From Cristatella mucedo (taxonomy: Eukaryota > Bryozoa > Phylactolaemata > Cristatellidae): a stretch of 64,000 nucleotides of DNA. Made by a program: the position numbers and the translations under genes. A model generated the notes under the pieces. That model was not told the origin of the DNA and searched no databases. It saw only the letters and a list, made by a program, of their open reading frames with translations. The stretch lies in the NCBI GenBank assembly GCA_009760855.2, contig WPIO01000007.1, forward strand, positions 4,341,501 through 4,405,500. Reading direction: 5' to 3'. Every line of letters starts with the position of its first letter. The first letter of the stretch is position 1. Below, piece by piece: positions 1-12,216 of the stretch.

Positions 1-180
1 CAGGAACCACGAAGAACATTTCGGCAGTTGAAAACTGGCTGGTCTACCGCGATGCCATTTCACTGACGTCATCCTCAGTGTAAGTCACCCTCTGATTAAG
101 GTCGTCTCTCTCTACTGTCATCCTCATCTTTCCTCTTCTTTTCCATTCACGCTTCTTTTCATTTCAAAGAGCTCTTGTTT

Positions 181-2170
181 CTATTCCCTCTCCTCGCTCC
201 CTCTTTCCACGAGTTGCATCGTTTTAGTCATTCCTTCTGGTGTTGCTTTCTTGAGTAATGGCCCATTGACCACAGCCTTTTTGAAAGGTGCTGGGACATG
301 ACCTAAGACTAATAAATAAATATATCCTAGCTGATTAAACAGCCTCTTTTGTATAGCGACAGAAGAGCCTTTACAGCTATCAGCACCGCTTGCAGTGACG
401 ATAAAGGATCGCTCACCGCAGGAATCGATCCCACGACCTCGGGACCGAGGTCGTGAAAGCAACCACCTTACCAAGTGTGCCATCACGGCTCACCATATGT
501 ATGATGTTATTTATGCATGGCATCAGCAGATCTATGCATCTTAGATGCAGGGCCGTGGGAATAGGGTCCAGAGGACTACTTGTCTTCTTTATTTGGGATA
601 CGAGCATCAGAATGAGGTCATTAGTGGCCTCCTTGAATGCAGACATTAAGGTGCTGCATGGTAAAGAGGGACAGGATCCCTAGGGGGGGGGCGGTGCCAC
701 CCTAGGGATGATCTCCCTGATTTTGTCTATCTTGTTAAAAAAGAAGATAGAGAATCGATCAGCTAGATCATCACATGGATCACTAGGTAAGGGGTGTCGT
801 GTGCGCCTGCGGCTTCTGCTGTAATTAGCGAAGCGTTTGACACTAATGTACAAGCTTCACCTGTGACCGATTGTTAAGTCGTTGAAGCAGCGTGTCGGGC
901 CACTAATGCCGGTTATATTTCGTGTCATCTGCTGCGATTGATCGAGCTCTCGTATGTGTGCCCGTTGAGAGGAATAAAGCAGAGTCTCGTTAACCGCAAA
1001 CGTTCGCCCGCTGTGTCTCCGTGAGACTCCCACTAGAACAGCCGCCGCTGGAGACACTGTCACACAACAGGGTTAACATGTGAGCGGTTCAGGAAATGGT
1101 TGATAGTAGACATGAGCATTTTTGGGTTGTGTACCCGTGAATTAACAATGTTTTTATAGAAGCTAGACCTGGCCTTTGCTAGGATCGATTGGTACGAATG
1201 ACATTAGTCCTCATATGCCTGTCAATGAACAGTCAGTCCGGATCTTTCGTATGCTCTTTCAAGCTTGGGCTGAGTAGACCTACGTCGTTTAATGTCTGCG
1301 GTAAACCATAGGCCATCTCGGCAAGAATGAACAGTAGGCTTAGTCAGAGGTGAAAACTCGTCGAGCATGTCAGCTAGTGTCGTGCTGTAGCAATTTACCA
1401 ATGATGACAGGTCAGAAAGGGGATGAAGTAGCAGACGCGAAGCAGATGTCCTCGCACGGATAGCATCGATGTCAAGGGTCTTGAGGTTTCGCGATTCAGA
1501 TGACAAGGACGAGGGCACACATTGTAGACTGAATGAGATCTGCATGTGGTCAGATAAGCAGACTTTGGTTATAAGTGGTGATGACAAAGTGCAGTTGTAT
1601 TAGAAAATTTGGTCGACCGTGTGACCCTTGATGTGAGTTGAACCATGCACGTGAGCCACAAGAGACAATAAGTCCATCAGAGCACGAAATTCAGTGCTCA
1701 AGACGTCAGATAAGTTATCAAAATGAATGTTGAAATCACCCACGACGATGAAGAATCGATTTCTTGCACACTGAATCAAAATGAGATCAGATAAATCTGA
1801 GATGAAGGAGGACGTGGTACGTGGTGGGCGATAGACTAATGCCACTAATGGTAGCTTGTTTTCGGGTGAACTCAAAACAATAGATTCGGAAAACTGCTTA
1901 GATGGGACTGTAAACGGCTTGAAATTGAAGGTCGGGCGTGTAATAATAGCGACTTCACCTCCAGTTTTGATCGATCAAGGATTGTGAAAAAAATAGAAGC
2001 TAGCTGGGGTTTCGTCTTTAAATATCGGGCAGTTTACCGATTTTAGCCAGGTTTCATTCGAGGCGAGCAGATCGAGGCCTCTTTTAGAAATAAGGTAGCT
2101 TAATAATACGGGTTTATTGCACATTGAATGAGTACTCCAAAGACAAGTGCTCAGTTGGGGTCGCCGGAGT
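181..2170 (-). mobile_element. L2/CR1-like LINE fragment (endonuclease to start of RT)
   Basis: Read on the minus strand from 2170 downwards, this is a decayed pol gene of a non-LTR retrotransposon. The segment 1600-2130 encodes an APE-type endonuclease: it has the VYRPP motif, then VVGDFNIHFD, then a histidine-containing STHIKGHTVDQIF stretch. The segment 1222-1587 continues with the SDH motif (LSDHMQISF) and the linker. The segment 181-660 (apart from the SINE) encodes the start of the RT domain (SSPLDPIPTALHLRCIDLLMPC, in two parts, then GHVPAPFKKAVV). Stops and frameshifts interrupt every part, and the copy is cut before the RT catalytic core. A SINE at about 318-495 has inserted into the RT part. 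Family assignment rests on motif order and on similarity to the better copies at 31-35 kb. Confidence 0.85.
318..495 (-). mobile_element. tRNA-derived SINE, family 1
   Basis: Read on the minus strand, this begins with a tRNA-like head: an A-box-like stretch near GATGGCACACTTGGTAAGG and a B-box-like stretch after GAGGTCGTGGG. A body with GCCGTAAAGGCTCTTCTGTCGC follows, and it ends in GCTGTTTAATCAGCTAGGA and an ATTT-rich tail. The same sequence recurs at 18.4, 26.1, 36.8, 42.5 and 54.2 kb. It interrupts the RT part of the surrounding LINE, so it is younger than that LINE. Confidence 0.85.
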
Positions 2171-2624
2171 TATAGCAGACTTGATGAAGACTAAGTTAGA
2201 GAGATTCAGCAATGTTTGAGAAAGAACGCGCCGAGCGGTTCGAGACAATGCAGAATGGGGAATAACAAACGAGCGGCTAAACAGCTCGCAGCTCCCGCCA
2301 AACGAGCTCCGAGCTCTAAGCTCCCGCCCCCCCCCACATCGGCTCCGAGACGCTGTTCATTTGTTAGTGCATGATTGACGGATCTTAGCAACAGTAATAA
2401 CATCCAGAAATGGATTTGAACGACGATAACAAAGCGACGATACGTACGCATAATAATAACAAATTAGCAGGTTACTAGCCGCTGGCGTATCTAATGCGGC
2501 CGCAGGCCGGCCTGGCGGTATCAGCCATAAGTAGCGTTTACACGTAAATAGGCACCTAATTTCTTAGGAAATACGGTCAAAGTACAAACAGATAGGCTAT
2601 AAATAGGTCTTAGCTGTATCGCTT

Positions 2625-3222
2625 TCCGTGCCTAGAAAGAGATTAAGTTCTCTGAGGGCGCTTTATCAAGTACATTATTATTATTATTATTATTATTACA
2701 CGGTGTTCACAAGAACTTTGGTTCTCGGAAGGGAATTCTGCAAAGAATTGCTGCAAAGAATTAGAAAGGACAAGAATTACTAGTAGAGCTCGATGTCAGA
2801 AGGCGACACCTTGGACCCGAGACCAGATGGCCCATTAGCCTGGGCAATCGGTTGCTTAATAGTTACGTGTAAACCAAGTGCGATTCGTTAATTGGAAGAC
2901 CTAACGCTCAAAAGCGGCACTGCCAGCATATCTCCTGTTGCACCTCTCATCTGGCCTGGGCATGACAGGCACTTCCTTGCAATTGTGCAGGCATTATTTC
3001 AGTGGGAGGCTCCAGAGTATTGATGTGAATGACAAAGATCATCCAATGAACCATTTCAATGTGGGATACCTCAGGGATCTCTGCAAGTAAGTTCCCGTCT
3101 GGTTTTAGAGCTGATCACTGCACCGAATCAGCATTGCTTAGGGTGTACAACGAACTACCTAGGAATGCAGACCATGGGTAGAGTATCTCTGCTTGTTTTG
3201 CTCGATCTTTCGGCAGCTTTGC
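2625..3222 (+). mobile_element. Scrambled L2-like LINE segments
   Basis: Four plus-strand segments match the L2-like LINE, but in reverse order. 2625-2699 is the 3' end with its ATT tail. 2872-2938 matches pol at about 33796-33862. 2939-3086 matches about 33402-33545. 3086-3220 matches about 33240-33370. Each keeps its strand. The span 2700-2871 has no assignment. None is translatable over any length. Confidence 0.75.
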
Positions 3223-4160
3223 AGCTGTCGCAGCTGATCTGCCTCTTCAGGAGTAGAAGCTCTACCTGCCGAGGGAGACCTGTCTACAAGGCAGCAGCAG
3301 CGTCCACTCGTCCAGGGGACAATGCAACAGAGGCGCTTTTTGCCTCAGCTTCACGGGCCGACCTGCAGCATCACCTGCAGAAGCAGTCCCGTCCATTAGG
3401 CAATTAGTGTCGAGAATTTGGCATGGCCGAACAGCACAGATGCAATGCTGAGACGCATCCCGACCGAGGATGGAAGGTAGCTAAGTATCTAAATGTGAGA
3501 GCACCAGTGAAGAAAGCAGCAGTTCTTTTGATTTGAGGCAGGTTAAATTTTATTCTTCACCCCAGCACCAAAGTACACATTTGCTGAGAAATGTATGGAG
3601 TACTAGATAAGCTCTTGAGTTTAATCATTGAGTCACACCCGCCTTTTAAAAGTAATCGCGTTGTATAGATGCTGGCACATTTTGTATTGCTTAGCATTTG
3701 GAAAGGCTGACAACGTATTTATTGCGACTGATGCGAGGCACTTCCAGCCGCATTTTGTGAGTTACCATATTATGTCTACTATGGGAATTGATTCGCCTTG
3801 AAGCTTTTGTTAGTAATAATAATAACTGTGGTTTGTGGTTCTCTGTGCATGGCTCAGATCGCTGGGCTCGCCGGCACACTGCAAGCGCAGGCAGACCGGT
3901 AGTGGCCTAGGGACAGGCCAGTGCACGGCTGTGGTCTGACGGCTGTGGTTTTTCCACAGGCCGGCTTTGTCCTCCCGCCAACTCACGGGGTGAGTTGTGG
4001 CTGGCAGGGAGCGGGTGAGGAGGGAACGCCAACCTGAGAGGGCAGCTGTGTCTCGGGGAGTGCTGCAGGCGAATATACGCTCCTGCAAACCAGCTTCGGT
4101 GTTCTGCCTGCCCCCGCGTACGTACTCAGTTGGAAGAGCACTGTTTAATCTACAATATCA
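3223..4160. other. Stretch with no recognised gene
   Basis: I see no coding exon or known repeat here. The part 3840-4100 is GC-rich, with local GCTGTGGT and AACTCACGGGGTGAGTT palindromic motifs. Open frames on the minus strand at 3810-4088 look like chance frames. Confidence 0.4.
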
Positions 4161-4164
4161 ATAA

Positions 4165-4300
4165 TAAAACATTCACATGGCGCCCTCGTAGAGCTAAATC
4201 TCTTTCTAGGCACTTTACAGATGCTGTAAAACAAAAGCATGGCGAAATTGATTAATGGTGACATTTGCAATGTCATCAAGCATGACAACAAAGCCTTTGT
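4165..4300 (-). mobile_element. L2-like LINE 3' end fragment
   Basis: The sequence GCGCCCTCGTAGAGCTAAAT followed by CTCTTTCTAGGCACTTTACA is the minus-strand version of the LINE 3' end found in many other copies in the window, next to a short AAT-type tail at 4160. The rest of the element is missing. Confidence 0.65.
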
Positions 4301-6220
4301 TTAGTCCGAGGTCCGTCCACGACATCTTCCTGGTATTAGAGGATCTGCGCACGTGTGAAAACTAATGGAGACTTCACCCTAGCTTTACTCATCCTCCGCC
4401 GTGGGCACGCGTGAGCTCTCCGGTTCCACGACTCTCCTGTTCCTCTCCTGTTCCACGACCAATGAATGACCCAGCGGCTGAATCTGTACAGTAACTAGCT
4501 TGCTGCTGCTTCTTGCCCAGAAGCTGCTGGCTGGGCCACCGCTTGCCCTAGCACCTGGCCTCCGGCAACGGGGGGGGGGGGAGGAGAAGGAGGAGGAGGA
4601 GGAGGTGGGAGGCAGCTCTTGAGCCTGGCTCGGGCAGACTGGGGCATAACGCTGGCCGAGGAAGCAGCTAACTCGCTGAAGCTGGACGTTGTAGGATGCC
4701 AGCGTAGCAGCTATTGTATCCGGCAGCTCCGGCTTCAGCAAGAGTTGAAGCCCCACACTTATCGGTGTGGAGATCCCTCTCTTATCAATTGAGATCCCTC
4801 TCCTGGGTGAGCGCACCTTCGGCTTGAGCTGCCGAATCGACTGCTCAGGTGCCTCTTTGGCCTCTACCACAGAGAGAGCTGTTGCAGAATTTACTCTGTT
4901 AAAGTGAGTCAGTGAGCTTCAATAACCAATCGTTGCTTTTTATGACAGTAGCTCTTTTTTGACAGGGTACTGGGTTTTTTCTGGTGTTTTTTCTTTTGTT
5001 TGTGCAGCTTTATTTGGAAAACTTTATGTTTCAATTACTGTAATAAATGTCTATAATGGTTAGATAATGAATTGGCCATGGTGTAAGGTTCCTTGATTCA
5101 ACTTTTTCACTAGCCTCACAGTGTTTTGATGGCTTGCACTCGTGGCCTACAAAGAACGAGATGTTTATTTCACATAGCCTCCTTTGACGATCGATTTCAT
5201 TCCGTTGCCTGATGTCCGCCATGTCGCTCGTTATGGAAGCAGCGAACCTTTCAGCCGTGGCATCCTTTATTTTAGGACGAGTCGAGGATTTAGTCTACTT
5301 CGGAGACTGTGCAGCAGTTCCAGAATATTGCCCAAAGGTGATCGTGGAAGTTTATGACCTCAAAATACGACATTCAGTGGCATGACGACATTGTAAAGGA
5401 AATATATTTCCAGAGCAAATGCTTTGTCCGTTAGAATATTTCTTTGAATGTGCTACAACCTACCATTTTCTGTGCATTTTATTGTCTTCGTCGGTGTGCT
5501 ATCTTTTCAGCCTGTGTGAAGTTCCTAAAATAGACTGCACCTGAAGTGCCTAGAATTTACTTTATTCAATTTAGAGCGCTGTAAATAGAATAATTGAATG
5601 TCATTTTGGTGCTGTCGTTATTATTAAGCGTGGTGTGACGAGATGGGGATCTAAAGTTGAGCCTCTGGAAAGCTTATACGTAGTAGCGACAAGCCCTTGA
5701 CTGACGAATTCTGGCTTTAAAGGGTAAACTTCTGGAAATTCTTTGACCGGGCCATTTTCTTTTGAGAGACTGGCGTAAAACTACGTCGCAGAAGAGGCGC
5801 AGGTGCACGAGACGCTTCGCTGAGGCTGCTGTATCCTGCGCCTGCAGTCCCGTCCGGTCGCACATCGTTCACTTTCGCATCAAAGGTCCGGCGTCCGGCA
5901 CGTCTCGTAAGCCTCTCCGCCGTGAAAGTGCGAAATTCGGCCTCTCTTTGACGAGGCGACATACAAATCTTTGAGACTGCTCGAGAGGTTCACGACATCC
6001 TTGTCTAATCGCTCTTCAACGCGACACTTCAAATTTCGTATGAGCTTGGTGCTAATGTCATTGTTCTATCTACGCAGAGCTAGCTGAACGTGAGTTCTAA
6101 AACTGTGTCAGCGCTCGTCATCGTTGCGTCTTCTCGACCTCGATTCTCAATAGCAAGTTTGACATTTTTAATTGCCTGCACAAGAGTTTTTAGAGCGTCA
6201 AAATTCAATGTCTTCAAGAA
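4301..6220. other. Stretch with no recognised gene
   Basis: No exon could be supported. A minus-strand open frame at 4385-4870 is rich in serine, proline and arginine and overlaps a purine/pyrimidine simple-sequence stretch near 4570-4605, so I do not call it a gene. A more GC- and CpG-rich patch at about 5750-5960 could be a promoter or an unrecognised exon, but nothing else supports that. Confidence 0.4.
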
Positions 6221-6346
6221 AGATTTCTGATTTCGGGTGGATACATTATGCTCTACATGTCCACGTGTCCACGATTACGGAGAATTAAGCTCCAGGACGT
6301 TTGAGGACGTATACAACAAAATGTATCCAACCAAAATCAGAAATCT
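6221..6346. repeat. 27-bp imperfect inverted repeat (hairpin, possible MITE core)
   Basis: The arms 6221-6247 and 6320-6346 are reverse complements at 24 of 27 positions, with the core AGATTTCTGATTT against AAATCAGAAATCT. They enclose a 72-base loop. No clear target duplication flanks the arms, so this could be a small foldback element or part of a larger one. Confidence 0.6.
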
Positions 6347-9300
6347 GTTCTGCCTCATTTGAAGCAAGCAGGATTAAACTCGCATTTCAAATTTCACTCC
6401 GATACGTGTAGTATTAGCCGAGTTAAGGAATTTAAAAGGCACTAACCGAACCTGGAAAGGAGGCAGTATTAAAGTCACAAGAAAGCACCTCAATAAGCTT
6501 CAAAAGCATGTATCGCGATCTACTAAGGTTCGACAAGTTGGGGTACAAGTCGAATATGATGCAACGATCGGTAAACTTTTTTGTTCATAATTTGTTGCTT
6601 CTGCTTTGCATCCGGGTTAGACGTGGTTTGCATAACCATTTTTCTTTCATCCGGAATTCATCAGAACTTCCGATCGCAGTCGTAAAACAAGTTTGTCTTT
6701 CGAAACGTAGCCTAAACGCACATTTGATTGTCGGACGCATTTATAAGTATTTCCTTGACATTCCCCGCTAAGAGTGACAAGAAATGCATTGCATTTTTGG
6801 TGAGTCCCAGACTATGCAGATTACTTCCATGCCGAACAAGAGTTTATTCCCACCATCTTTTGCCCAGAATCTCGTGAAGTAAACTTTTTTCTACTTGACT
6901 GACAGTATAAACAGGTCGAGCCACCCTCAACGGTGTGTTCGTGTACTCTTCAGCGGCACCCCGATGCTATGGCAAGCACTTCATATCGCATCAGCCGCTA
7001 CCGCGACGCAAGACCTTTAGCTGTGCCTCTATTCAATCTCAAGTCATTGGGAGAATATGCTATCAGTTCTTATGCTGCAGGAGTCCGGTATTCGCTCTCA
7101 ACAAACGTCTCGATATTCCGAATTGATTTGAATTTTTGAAAATATTGAATTGTGTAAAAAAAGAAGCTGAAACCCGTGTTTCTGAAAGCATTAATTCAGT
7201 CCGCGTAAATTGTCCTTGATTCGCTTACTTGAGCTGCCGCTGTGCGAACGATCAGTAAGTAGCTAGCTGACATACCTGATACATAACTGATACATCCATT
7301 CCAGCATTTAAAAATTGACAAAAAAGAGATTTGGCTCTTCTGGGCCGTTATACGTATTATTTTTTAAACAATTCTAAAGTACGTTTAAGGAGAGGCTAAC
7401 GGGGGCGTCTGGCTTGCGTGCCTTCGAAGAATTCAAGTTATACTATGAGTGTTGCTTTCGTAAAGCTCCTCTCGCGGATTCTTGTGGTTGGGCGTCGCAT
7501 GCGTGCTACGCCAGGGTTATCGCCGAATGGAGCGCTAGAAGAATTAAGCAGCCGAACTGGTGGTCGCGAGAATTGTTTTAAGTAACTAGAACCTTATAGC
7601 CATAGATTTTTAGTATACCGTCTGAGCTGAAAGACTAAGCCTAGTCAAATAGCGAGTGGGTCTATTGACGACTGCCGTCGAGTGCTGCAGTCTTGAGTTG
7701 GTCACAAAGGCATTGTCCATTGGTGCACCTCTCGGTTATATGTGTCGTCAAGGCACCTGCCGTGTCATTGTTATCAGTATACATTTTAATAACGCGTTAG
7801 CATTCAGAGTCTCATCAAGACCAAATGAGGCGTCGGCCATTCAGGCGGAAAGTCGTTGCTTTGCATAAAGAGCGTTAGGAATAAGAACGTTTGCACAGTG
7901 TCAAGTCGCATTTGTCCTGGCAACAATAACCACCCACTTTAACTCACTTTTACAATGTCGCAAGCAAGCTCTGGGATTCAAAAAGGCTTAAGTTTGTTAA
8001 AAAAGTTCCAACTAATAAGCTCCTTGTACTTATGTTGCCGGCCGCTGTGTGCGCCCAATTTTGAAACGGCTTAGAGTCATGACATTTAGAGCTAACTCAA
8101 GTCAGTGCACCATCCGACCGCCAAATTACGTTTCAGGGTAGCCTGTACTCGTTTCGATTAAGGTTGGCCTAATGGTGTCGTCAAAAGGCTTTCTTAAGTA
8201 CTAGACGTAGTGAGAGAAAATTGAGTGGTAGAGTACATATTCTCTTTACATATGCATGTTGGTATTAACAACCACAAAAGCACATTATGCACTTAACTGC
8301 TTTAAAATGACCTGGTCATGTTATCCTTAGCCTTTTAGCATGATCCCAAGTGCATAATTACCATTATCTTATCCTTAAGCGTGTTAAAATGGTAACAGTC
8401 AGCCTCTGCCTCAGCTCTCTAAAATGCAAAGTTCCGAGTGATCGATCTCGTGCGTTCTCGGGATTTTTACCGTTCTCCACTTTTTTTTTGATTTACTACT
8501 ATTTACTTCATTAGATAGTAAGCTTATTTTTAAATGGCCGAAAAATAAAAACTTAGCACCTCTTCTGCTACCGGAGAAAATAAGTAACTTTTCTTAAGGA
8601 GAAAATAAGTCATACGGAAAAGAGAACCTGGCGTGTCGATGGCAGTGAATTCCAGTGAAACTGGCTTATCCGCTTCTACCATATCCACTATTCTGACGAA
8701 TAAATCTAATACATATTTATTTGTTCTTATTTACTTCTTATCTACTTGTAAAACATTCAATTCGTTTACCTCTCCGTCTGTCACAAAATGTTTCGCAATA
8801 AAACATCATTCTCGACTTACGAAAACTTCTTTTAACAGATTTTCCTTTCCATATCAATTTCGTCTGTCTGAGGGTCGGCTGCAAAAGCCATTAGTAAAAT
8901 CCGTACTCGGATCCACATACACAGTTGCCGGCCAACACGCAAAGGTGAGCATGACGCCTGAAAACGCACAGCTCGCTTTAAATCTTTGCAGTACTGCGAC
9001 GAAGCATGTTGAAACTGTGCATAGCTTAAGATTGTTATCTAGGTCTGGCGTTAACAGTTCAATCTGGTGCCAGATCTATTCCTTAATTTTAATTGCACAG
9101 CTTCAGACAAACCCTTTTAGTCACGAGCCAGTTGTACTACTTATGAGCTGTTATGAGTTTTTGGGGTTTCCAACCTATACTTTGTACACCATCAGCTTAC
9201 TTCTTCAAATTAGCATCCTTTGACAGGTTCTGGTTCATAGCTACGACTGATGGGTATGCCTATTAGACTAGCCGCTCTTCCGTTGGAGGCTCAATAGCCC

Positions 9301-10612
9301 ATGGCGACACATTGTGGGTCACGAACCTGTTATGAGTCGAAAGACCATTTACATGGGTGGCCCAAGACCAGCATTTCCTCATTCCCCACAATTGTGTGGA
9401 TTTTGTTTGCCACAATGAGGAACTGTAATTAAGGGTCGCGGCATTATTGAGGTTTACAAACACTGCATTAAAAATTTACTTATGCCAAAATCCTACATAC
9501 AAATTGAGCAAATAACGTCCATAAAAGTTCAATTTATTAAGGTAGTAAAATATAAAAGGCAATGCATTGCCTCAAAATAGGAAAAAGCACATCGCTGACT
9601 TGATTCCACTGTGCCATTCCTGATGAGCAAATCCTAAAACATAAATACTGAAGTATGAATTATACACACTAACATGGATCAGCTGCCAGCGAATACCGCA
9701 AAAAGAAAATCGTACCGTTAACGAAACCCGATATTCAGTTTCCTCAGCCGTCGACGATCTTTCAATTCCAGCTCCCTAACAACAAATTGTCAACTATCAA
9801 CGTCGGCGCACCGCAGTTAATGCGAATCCAGCTAAGCATATCGAAGCAAGATGAGAAACTAAGTTGCTCACCTGGATTTACTTAACACTATTCTGTTCAA
9901 CTACCTTAGCTGGCCTGCCTGAGTTCTATGCTGGTAGACAAGTTGCCACTGTCGTATGGTTGAGGAATAGCAACATCTATGGCCTCTACCACTACAAGGC
10001 CGGTTGAGCTAGCCCTGTCCTCGGAGCGTCCTTGACCACCGAAGTCACCACGGAATGTCTAAGCTGTGCACGGAAGCAGCTTTCTAGCAGTAAGTGCAGC
10101 TACACATAGTACCGATACAAGGTTAAAAGCGCGCAATGTCGCTAAGCTCTGCAGTCGCAGTACAGTACACACGTCCACTACTTCATTAAAATGACTCCAT
10201 ATATTTCACTGATGACAGCAAGTCGAATATTTACAGATGAATTTTACAATAACCTTCAAGTAAAAAAGATCCAATTTCATCGGGCTAACGCTACAGTAAG
10301 CCCTTAGCAGCAATACAAGGATCTGTCCGATACAGCAACCGTAGACGTAGCAGCTCCGTCGTCTTCTGTCCAAAAATAACTTGACCTTAATACCTCCTGT
10401 AGAGTGGTCTATGATAGGAACTGCCTGGAGCTACCTTCTTCATAGAGTTAATACTTGCAGCACACTGCCTATCACGTGACGATCATACTATTGCCTTATC
10501 TACCTAGAAGATGTACAAAAAAGTATAAGTCAGTCGCCTGCCGACATATAAATAAATAAGACTGCCACAGCTGAAGCACAGCTATTACTCACAAGGGATC
10601 CTCGGACAAGGC
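6347..10612. other. Stretch with no recognised gene downstream of the hnRNP gene
   Basis: No homologous exon was seen on either strand. The longest open frame (8633-9223, plus) encodes 196 residues of AT-rich, unstructured sequence with no motif I recognise, and looks like chance. Sequence at about 9480-10450 could contain 3' UTR exons of the hnRNP gene, because a strong splice donor follows its stop codon, but I could not fix an acceptor. Confidence 0.4.
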
Positions 10613-10618
10613 TTTATT
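10613..10618 (-). promoter_or_regulatory. Poly(A) signal AATAAA of the hnRNP gene
   Basis: The hexamer AATAAA on the minus strand shares its first base with the last base of the TAA stop codon (10618-10620). If used, it would give a 3' UTR of only a few tens of bases. A splice donor (GTGAGTAAT) follows at about 10590, so a longer spliced 3' UTR is an alternative. Confidence 0.55.
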
Positions 10619-12185
10619 TACTTGCGTCCATAACCACCTGTAATTTCGATGCACCAGGTGAGAATATGGCAATCACAATAACAATACAAAGGTGCTGCAG
10701 ACCGATGCACATACCTCCATAGGGTCCACCCTGCTGTCTAGGTGCACCTGGCCCGAAGCTGCCGCTTGATCTGACCGGTCCACCACTATAGTCGTTGCCG
10801 TAGCCTTGTCCCATAGAGCCGGAGGAGCCTCCCCACGAATTACCGCCTCCTCCACCACCTCCGCTGCCCCATCCACCGCCGGTGCCACCATTGCCTCCCC
10901 ACGAGCCACCTGTAATTCTCCATATGAATACATTTGCACCGAGCCGAATTTTACATTTAAGCTGCAAAATCGCCATCATTACCTGACTGGCTACTATAAC
11001 CGTAGCCAGAATCTCCTGAACCACCACCGCTGTAGCCACCACTAGGAGCATAACCACCTTGGCCGCTACCTCCACCGTAGCCTTGGCCACCGCTGCTATG
11101 GCCACCCCAGCCTCCAGCTCCGCCTGAAACACAACACGGGAGATATACTCATTCATCTGCCATATTACGCCCTTCAAAACTACAAACTCCATACATGCAG
11201 GCAACTTGAACACCACAAAGGGTCAAATATCAGAACGCAAGGTAAGCGAAAATGCAAGCACAGATCAAAGACAGCTTAATAACGGCAAATTTCGTTCGTA
11301 GAATGGCCTTACCCTGGCCGCCATAACCTCCACTGCCTCCACCGCCACGCGGCTGGCCGCCATAACCTCCTGGACCACCGTGAGGACCATCATAGTCATT
11401 CATTCTCGAACCTAAATAGAGCAGTTTGCAGACAGTATATTTTCGTTTACTCAACTAACCAGCTATTCTAACAGCTCTTAAGACACGGCAATACTCACCA
11501 GAATAATCACCATAGCCACCGCTGCCGCCACCACCATAGCCGCCAGGTGAACGACTGCCATAGCCGCCAGGTGAGCCGCCGCCATAACCGGAACCTCGCG
11601 GTCCACCCCGAGGTGGGGGTGGGCCACGGCTTGGCGGTCCTCGCATAGGACCACCCATTCGAGAGCCACCCATGGGACCTCCTCGCGGACCGCCGGGTCC
11701 ACCGGCTGCCTTAATTTCCTGCGGTGTCAGAGCCTTTTTCACTTCCATTTTAACACCCTTTATGGCAATTTTCTTGTCGGCCGACATTGTTGACATCACT
11801 GGAACAAAATAATAGAGCCAATTACATTTCAGTTTTACCTAACGACAACGTTAACACAACCGCAGGGCACACGTCAACATACTTACAAACGCATTTATCA
11901 ACTGCATCGTAATCCTCAAATGTCACAAATGCAAACCCCTTTTTCTTTCCTGTCTCTTTGTCGGTAAAAGTTTCGATTCTCTCCACATGCCCATATTGGC
12001 TGAAGTGCTCTGTGAGGTCTTGCTCATCAACCGGGTCTTTGAATCCACCAACAAAGACTTTCTTTACACTGAGATGAGACTCGGGCTTGCTTGACTCCTG
12101 AAAAATACTCTTTTGAGTAAGCACTAAGGTAAAGATTAACTCACGTCAGAAAAGGCTTATGTCCAGTATTGGACTTGAGTATATG

Positions 12186-12216
<31 letters not shown>

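Noticed and set aside
4385-4870. 161-codon minus-strand frame rich in Ser, Pro and Arg
   Set aside because: Overlaps a GGA/GAG simple-sequence run and shows no domain.
8633-9223. 196-codon open frame on the plus strand
   Set aside because: AT-rich, no recognisable domain, no splice or promoter context; composition like its flanks, so probably chance.
10614-11216. Single 200-residue Val-Ala-rich then Gly-rich protein on the minus strand
   Set aside because: An unspliced frame that runs through hnRNP introns; the Gly-rich part is explained by the hnRNP exons.
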